A stretch of 10,716 nt of DNA, taken from Prevotella sp. UBA5379. GTDB lineage: Bacteria; Bacteroidota; Bacteroidia; Bacteroidales; Bacteroidaceae. Shown here piece after piece: positions 5,938 through 10,716 of the stretch. The stretch lies in assembly GCA_002409785.1 (NCBI GenBank), contig DHOX01000073.1, positions 42,610 to 53,325 on the forward strand, read 5' to 3'. The first letter of the stretch is position 1. Each line of letters opens with the position of its first letter. The notes under the pieces are model-generated. The model had not been told where the DNA came from and did no database searches. It saw only the letters and a program-made list of their open reading frames with translations. A program made the position numbers and the translations under genes.

Positions 5938-7704
5938 ATGAAAAAAACGATTATTGGCCTTCTGGCAATCATGATCAGTTTACCAACTATGGCACAAACG
6001 AGAACAGTCAATCTCAGGATTATTGAAACAAGTGATGTACATGGATGTTTCTTTCCTTACGATTTTATCAATCATCAACCTAAAGAAGGGTCATTAGCCC
6101 GTGTCGTTACCTATGTAGATTCCTTGAGGGAAAAATACGGGAATCATCTCATCCTTCTGGATAACGGCGATATTCTTCAAGGACAACCCACCTGCTATTA
6201 CAGCAATTATGTCAAACCTGAACTGCCAAATGTAGCAGCCAGTGTCGTCAACTATATGCACTATGACGCCGAAACCATGGGCAACCATGACGTTGAGACA
6301 GGGCATGCCGTCTATGATCCATGGATCAAGGAGGTCAGATGCCCTGTTCTGGGAGCAAATATCATCTCCACGAAGACAGGACAGCCCTACGTACACCCTT
6401 ACACGATCATCAAAAGGGATGGCATAAAAATTGCCGTTCTGGGAATGCTGACAGATGCCATTCCCAACTGGCTCAACGAGCATTTGTGGAGTGGTCTCTA
6501 TTTTGAGAACATGGTAAAATCCTGCCGCTATTGGGTCAGTTACCTGCAGACTCACGAACACCCGAACCTGATCATCGGTCTCTTTCACAGCGGAAAGGAA
6601 GGCGGGATACAGAATGACCGATTCGATGAGAATGCCTCCATAGAAGTAGCCAGGAAAGTTCCCGGCTTTGACCTTATCCTCTATGGCCATGACCATACCC
6701 TTCATCAGGATCTTATCAAGAATACGGTTACCGGGAAAGAAGTGCTCTGCCTGGACCCGAGCTGCTATGCCCTTTACGTGAGTGATGCACAGATCTCCAT
6801 AACTGTTTCTGACGGTACGGATCCTATCACGTTAGGCACCAAGGTGACCGGACAACTGGTCAATATCTGCCACGAAAAGACAGATACTGCATTTACCAGA
6901 CATTTCGAACCAGAGATAGACAGTGTGAGAACTTTTGTAGATCGTAAGATCGGCACCTTTAAACATAGTATTTACACTCGTGATTGCTATTTTGGCAGTG
7001 CCCCCTTCACTGATTTCATCCAGGATCTGCAACTGAAGATCACCGGAGCAGACCTCTCTTTCAATGCCCCCCTGTCCTTTGATACGAGCATTCAGAAGGG
7101 AGATGTGCATGTCAGCGATCTTTTCAATCTCTACCGCTATGAGAATCAGATCTACACTGTCAGAATGACGGGAGAAGAAATCCTCAAATATCTGGAGATG
7201 AGCTATGACCTCTGGGTCAACACGATGAAAAGTCCCGAGGATCATATCATGCTCCTTGCCGATCATCCTGACAATGGAGAAGAAAGGTATCAGTTCAAGA
7301 ACATGGCTTTCAATTTCGATTCTGCTGTCGGCATCGACTATACTGTGGACGTGACCAAACCTGACGGACAGAAAGTCCATATCCTCAGGATGAGCAACGG
7401 ACAGCCTTTTGACCTGAAGAAGTGGTACAAGGTAGCGATGAACAGTTACCGGGGAAACGGTGGTGGCGAACTCCTGACCAAGGGTGCAGGTATTCCTCAT
7501 AAGGATCTGAAAAAACGAATCATTTTTCAAAGCAAGAAAGACCAGCGCTACTATCTTATGAAAGAAATCGAGCAGGCCGGGACGCTGGATCCTGAAGCCC
7601 ATCACAACTGGCGTTTCATCCCTGAGGAATGGGCAACACCGGCGATCGCACGTGATAAGGCACTCCTCTTCGGGAAGCCGCTAACTGCTGCAGAGGAAAA
7701 ATAA
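5938..7704 (+). CDS. Secreted 5'-nucleotidase / metallophosphatase
   Basis: This enzyme of the UshA/CD73 type should release phosphate from nucleoside monophosphates or related nucleotides outside the cytoplasm. A signal peptide covers residues 1-20 (ending LPTMAQ). The N-terminal metallophosphoesterase domain shows the dimetal motifs: SDVHG at 32-36 (Asp33, His35), NGDILQG at 76-82 (Asp78), GNHD at 115-118, His217, and GHDH at 250-253. The 5'-nucleotidase C-terminal substrate domain follows at about 335-515, with FNAPLSF at 375-381, VSDLFNLYRYENQ at 392-404 and NSYRGNGGGELL at 502-513. The 588-residue length is normal. An ATG at 5931 in another frame is not used. It is 28 bases from nudC, probably one operon. 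The exact substrate (AMP, NMN, 2',3'-cyclic nucleotides) is open. Confidence 0.92.
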   Translation: MKKTIIGLLAIMISLPTMAQTRTVNLRIIETSDVHGCFFPYDFINHQPKEGSLARVVTYVDSLREKYGNHLILLDNGDILQGQPTCYYSNYVKPELPNVAASVVNYMHYDAETMGNHDVETGHAVYDPWIKEVRCPVLGANIISTKTGQPYVHPYTIIKRDGIKIAVLGMLTDAIPNWLNEHLWSGLYFENMVKSCRYWVSYLQTHEHPNLIIGLFHSGKEGGIQNDRFDENASIEVARKVPGFDLILYGHDHTLHQDLIKNTVTGKEVLCLDPSCYALYVSDAQISITVSDGTDPITLGTKVTGQLVNICHEKTDTAFTRHFEPEIDSVRTFVDRKIGTFKHSIYTRDCYFGSAPFTDFIQDLQLKITGADLSFNAPLSFDTSIQKGDVHVSDLFNLYRYENQIYTVRMTGEEILKYLEMSYDLWVNTMKSPEDHIMLLADHPDNGEERYQFKNMAFNFDSAVGIDYTVDVTKPDGQKVHILRMSNGQPFDLKKWYKVAMNSYRGNGGGELLTKGAGIPHKDLKKRIIFQSKKDQRYYLMKEIEQAGTLDPEAHHNWRFIPEEWATPAIARDKALLFGKPLTAAEEK

Positions 7705-7732
7705 TGTTTTAAAAATAAATTGAAATCATCTT

Positions 7733-8563
7733 ATGAATGCTAACAGATCAGATATGAAGTATTGGTTCATATTTTGTAAAAGTGACCTCATGCTCGAGAA
7801 ATTGCAGGACGGGCATTATACTATCCCTTATTCTGAAGAACCACCAGTCGTGACGAAGCCCTGGACCCATATTATGAACATTGCCTCCAAGGACAACAGC
7901 ATGGAGATCAAGACTTTCAGCATTGATGATCCGTCAAAAACTTTCCTTCGTAAAGATCCACAGCATACCCTGACCAATGATTCTCATTACGAAATGTGCG
8001 GCCTGAGGGCAAGCTATTACAGAATCCCATACAACCTGTATGTAGAGGCCGGCAAATGCAGTGAACTCCTCTATTGGGACAAGAACACACAGTTTTGCGG
8101 TGTCTGTGGTGCTCCGATGGAAATGCATACAGACATCAGCAAGAGATGTACGAATTGCGGCAAAGAAGTCTGGCCGCAATTAGCCACGGCCATTATTGTC
8201 CTTATCCATCGTGGAGATGAAGTGCTCCTGGTCCATGCACGCAACTTCAAGGGTGATTTTTACGGACTGGTGGCCGGTTTTGTTGAAACCGGGGAAACGC
8301 TGGAACAGGCTGTCTATCGTGAAGTGAAAGAAGAAACGTCCCTGACGATCACGAATCTCCGCTATTTCGGTTCCCAGCCATGGCCCTATCCTAGTGGACT
8401 AATGGTAGGATATAATGCCGATTACGTCAGCGGCACCATTCATCTTCAGAAAGAAGAACTAAGCCGTGGCAGTTGGTTTACCAAAGAAAACCTTCCTGTG
8501 ATCCCCGAGAAATTAAGTATCGCCCGCAGGATCCTTGATGACTGGTTGAAAGAAAAGAAATAG
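7733..8563 (+). CDS. nudC: NADH pyrophosphatase NudC (NAD-cap decapping Nudix hydrolase)
   Basis: NudC splits NADH/NAD into NMN(H) and AMP, and in E. coli also removes NAD caps from RNA. The 276-residue protein has a zinc ribbon (Cys122/125 and Cys139/142). The Nudix box spans 182-204 with Gly182, Glu188, Arg196-Glu197 and Glu200-Glu201; the usual Gly near its end is Ser203. The NADH-pyrophosphatase signature SQPWPYP lies at 214-220, just after the box, and separates NudC from other Nudix families. No signal peptide is present, so it is cytoplasmic. Met8 (7754) is an alternative start. The gene lies 28 bases after the nucleotidase and 79 before the purine permease, fitting a nucleotide or NAD salvage role. 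Confidence 0.93.
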   Translation: MNANRSDMKYWFIFCKSDLMLEKLQDGHYTIPYSEEPPVVTKPWTHIMNIASKDNSMEIKTFSIDDPSKTFLRKDPQHTLTNDSHYEMCGLRASYYRIPYNLYVEAGKCSELLYWDKNTQFCGVCGAPMEMHTDISKRCTNCGKEVWPQLATAIIVLIHRGDEVLLVHARNFKGDFYGLVAGFVETGETLEQAVYREVKEETSLTITNLRYFGSQPWPYPSGLMVGYNADYVSGTIHLQKEELSRGSWFTKENLPVIPEKLSIARRILDDWLKEKK

Positions 8564-8642
8564 AGGAAGCCGGGGATGAAATATAATGCTTTTATCTCGC
8601 CCATCCAGTTCTCTGGCACATACAATCATAGATATATAAATA

Positions 8643-9944
8643 ATGAAATTTTTCGAAAAAGCTCTGGGATTTGATCCCAGAAGTATGAAGATGAAGACAG
8701 AGGTTGTAGCAGGAGCTACGACCTTTCTCACGATGAGTTACATTTTAGCTGTCAATCCGGCCATCCTCTCAACGACAGGTATGGACAAAGCCGCACTCTT
8801 TACCGGCACGGTGATTGCAGCCGCCATTGCCACCCTGCTCCTGGCTTTCATGGCCAAACTACCTTTTGCACAAGCACCCTCCATGGGGCTGAACGCCTTC
8901 TTCGCCTATACCATGTGTCAGGCTCTCGGCTATACCTGGCAGCAGTCTCTGGCCATCATGCTGATCGAAGGGATCATCTTTCTCCTGATCACCTTCCTTA
9001 ATATCCGGGAACTGATATTGAATTCGATACCGCAGAACCTACGATATGCTATCAGTACCGGTATCGGCATGTTCATCGCTTTCATCGGTTTAAAAAATGC
9101 AGGCATCATCGTCGCCAAACCAGGTACCTTCGTTGGTCTGGGAGATTTCACGAAACCGATGCTGCTCGGTGTCATTGCCATACTTTTAAGTTCTGTTCTC
9201 ATGGCAAGAAAGATAAAGGGGGCATTGTTTTATAGTATTATCATTGCTACGATTATCGGCATCCCCATGGGAGTGACTTCTTTCTCCAAGGGATGGCTGC
9301 CAGTGAGTGCCCCGCAAAGTCTCGCACCCGTATTCTGCAAATTTGATTTCTCCGGATTGATGAACTTCCAGACCGTCATCACCGTTTTCACCTTGCTGAT
9401 CGTCAATATATTTGATACGGTGGGAACATTAGTAGGATTAGCTGAAAAGACCGGCATCGTAAAGGCTGATGGAACGATCCCACACGTAAAGGAGGCGATG
9501 ATGAGTGACGCTATCGGTACTACCTGCGGATCATTCCTGGGCTGCTCTACCATCACGACTTACATCGAAAGCGCCAGCGGCATTGCCGAAGGCGGAAAAA
9601 GTGGGGTTACGAGTTTTGTAGTAGGCATCCTCTTCCTGATCAGCCTGTTCTTAAGTCCTGTCTTTCTGATTATTCCAAGTGCCGCAACCAGTGGCGCCCT
9701 TGTCTTAGTAGGTGTATTGATGCTTGACAGTATGAAGAAGATCAACCTGAATGAAGTCGGCGAAGCCTTTCCTGCATTTATTACTATGATCACCATGGTG
9801 CTCTGCTACTCTATCGCCGATGGGATCACCCTCGGAATCCTCAGTTATGTAGTGATCAAACTCTGCACCGGAAAATATAAAGATCTGAATCCGACTCTGA
9901 TTATTCTGAGCATCATTTTTGTTCTCAGTTTCGTGTTCAAGTAA
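8643..9944 (+). CDS. NCS2-family purine (adenine/guanine/hypoxanthine) permease
   Basis: This 433-residue inner-membrane protein is a likely proton-coupled importer of purine bases of the AzgA/PbuG branch of the NCS2 transporters. Hydrophobic segments run along nearly its whole length (about 12-14 helices by eye). Family motifs are APSMGLNAFF at 78-87, FDTVGTLVGLAEKTG at 257-271, and GCSTITTYIES from 300 followed by GIAEGGKSG at 313-321. The first motif usually reads APGMGLNAFF, so Ser80 is a small deviation. The start MKFFEKALGFDP is typical. It follows nudC by 79 bases; I see no purine riboswitch there. A strong terminator lies 74 bases after the stop. Which base it carries cannot be fixed from the motifs. 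Confidence 0.92.
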   Translation: MKFFEKALGFDPRSMKMKTEVVAGATTFLTMSYILAVNPAILSTTGMDKAALFTGTVIAAAIATLLLAFMAKLPFAQAPSMGLNAFFAYTMCQALGYTWQQSLAIMLIEGIIFLLITFLNIRELILNSIPQNLRYAISTGIGMFIAFIGLKNAGIIVAKPGTFVGLGDFTKPMLLGVIAILLSSVLMARKIKGALFYSIIIATIIGIPMGVTSFSKGWLPVSAPQSLAPVFCKFDFSGLMNFQTVITVFTLLIVNIFDTVGTLVGLAEKTGIVKADGTIPHVKEAMMSDAIGTTCGSFLGCSTITTYIESASGIAEGGKSGVTSFVVGILFLISLFLSPVFLIIPSAATSGALVLVGVLMLDSMKKINLNEVGEAFPAFITMITMVLCYSIADGITLGILSYVVIKLCTGKYKDLNPTLIILSIIFVLSFVFK

Positions 9945-10018
9945 TTTTATTCTTACTCTCCTACTGCGGACAACAGCCGGCAGTTCCTGCTACTTATATA
10001 AGATTTATGCATAAAACA

Positions 10019-10050
10019 ATAAAAGGATCCAGTCACCTGGATCCTTTTAT
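10019..10050. terminator. Strong bidirectional intrinsic terminator
   Basis: ATAAAAGGATCCAG (10019-10032) and CTGGATCCTTTTAT (10037-10050) are perfect 14-bp arms around TCAC. The stem ends in a T-run on both strands. It sits between the convergent permease and DUF4249-type genes and can end transcripts from both sides. Confidence 0.9.
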
Positions 10051-10076
10051 AATAGATAAACAATAATCTTATTTCA

Positions 10077-10716
10077 TTACTCTGCAGGAGCAGTAGCACT
10101 TGCTGACGACACACAATAGGCAGTTAAGAAACCACGCGCACCATTCGAAATATTAGTTGAAATATTTGTGGCCGGACCTCCGAACATAGGATTGGAACCA
10201 TTCTCCTGATTAATGCAATCAGAGATAAAATCCCAATAATCCTTATTGATATTGCTGACCTGAAGCGTAATTTTATCGCCAGACGACATAAAAATCATAT
10301 CCTTGGCATCATCATCACTGAACTGATCTTTATCCGTCCTGTCAAAGAAATAATGTATGGTCAGACCACGTATTTTCTGACCATTAAGGCTCATATCATC
10401 AAACAAGATATACTTGCTTATCGCATTATATAATTTGCCATTTATACTATATTTCCCGAAATAATAATTTTCATCCTTAGGATCAACAGCACTGATGTTC
10501 ACGGCATACATCGTATAGTCCCCCTCCTTTATTTTCTCAATAGCTAAAGAGTCAAGATCCACCTTCTTCGGCATTTTACTCTCCGCGGTATAGGTTTCAA
10601 CAGTACCATCATGATTGAAATCCATTTTCACTTGAAGACTATAAGTCCAGCCAGGTCTGCCTCGCATCTCGTCTCTGGTCATGTAAACGCCACTACCCAC
10701 TGAGTCCTGAGTCAGG
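10077..10716 (-). CDS. DUF4249-type protein, C-terminal part (5' end outside window)
   Basis: The frame is open to the right edge and stops at TAA (10079-10077), giving about 213 visible residues. The valine codon GTG at 10700 is not needed as a start because coding sequence continues upstream. Features resembling the DUF4249 family are a PGWTYSLQV strand near the visible start, a KMPKKVDLDSL stretch, and a C-terminal region with KITLQVSNINKDYWDFI, then NPMFGGPATNISTNISNGARGFLTAY. Members are usually lipoproteins or secreted envelope proteins of Bacteroidota encoded next to TonB-dependent receptors; the lipobox would lie outside this window. The molecular function is unknown. Base composition is more AT-rich than in the neighbouring genes. 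Confidence 0.65.
   Translation of the reverse strand, partial: LTQDSVGSGVYMTRDEMRGRPGWTYSLQVKMDFNHDGTVETYTAESKMPKKVDLDSLAIEKIKEGDYTMYAVNISAVDPKDENYYFGKYSINGKLYNAISKYILFDDMSLNGQKIRGLTIHYFFDRTDKDQFSDDDAKDMIFMSSGDKITLQVSNINKDYWDFISDCINQENGSNPMFGGPATNISTNISNGARGFLTAYCVSSASATAPAE

Noticed and set aside
6832..7605. A 257-codon minus-strand open frame inside the nucleotidase gene
   Set aside because: It is fully antisense to the conserved nucleotidase C-terminal domain and resembles no family I know.
8564..8642. Purine riboswitch ahead of the permease
   Set aside because: The gap is only 79 bases and lacks the conserved purine-aptamer core; only a weak GGATG/CATCC pairing is seen.
9962..9983. Second hairpin (ACTGC...GCAGT) after the permease
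   Set aside because: The arms are only 5 bp plus an imperfect extension with no U-tract, and the 14-bp terminator nearby explains termination.

Overview
The window looks like a chromosomal stretch from a member of the Bacteroidota, most likely a Bacteroidales/Prevotella-type organism. The signs are TAnnTTTG-type -7 promoter boxes instead of sigma70 boxes, no obvious Shine-Dalgarno sequences in front of clear genes, a DUF4249-type protein, and protein families typical of gut Bacteroidales. I see no insertion sequence, phage gene, tRNA, rRNA or CRISPR array. Most of the content is housekeeping or surface-related.

Layout. (1) 1-2476, plus strand: the C-terminal part of an uncharacterised protein, a secreted GH25 lysozyme, and a membrane protein with two N-terminal zinc ribbons, one transmembrane helix and three short helical repeats. 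(2) 2477-2780: a gene-free gap between convergent genes. It holds five tandem 22-bp units, each containing an imperfect 17-bp palindrome, plus two hairpins. (3) 2781-4896, minus strand: an acyl-CoA thioesterase of the hotdog fold followed by an AMP-forming acyl-CoA ligase, probably one unit of acyl or aryl acid metabolism. (4) 4897-5840, minus strand: a gap with a structured inverted repeat and a good intrinsic terminator, then a CbpA/DnaJ-like co-chaperone that appears to lack the first of the two usual C-terminal substrate-binding domains. (5) 5938-9944, plus strand: a secreted 5'-nucleotidase/metallophosphatase, NADH pyrophosphatase NudC and an NCS2 purine permease. They are closely spaced and end at a perfect 14-bp hairpin terminator (10019-10050). 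(6) 10077-10716, minus strand: the C-terminal part of a DUF4249-type protein, cut by the window edge.

How the genes fit together. The three genes of block 5 make a plausible salvage set: NudC yields AMP and NMN(H) from NAD(H), the nucleotidase dephosphorylates nucleotides outside the cytoplasm, and the permease imports purine bases. Thioesterase and ligase catalyse opposing reactions on CoA esters, which suggests a recycling pair of unknown substrate. I did not find a clearly new multi-gene system. The items most worth a second look are the 22-bp palindrome array, the reduced CbpA, the nested inverted repeat ahead of the thioesterase gene, and the promoter box that almost touches the lysozyme start codon.
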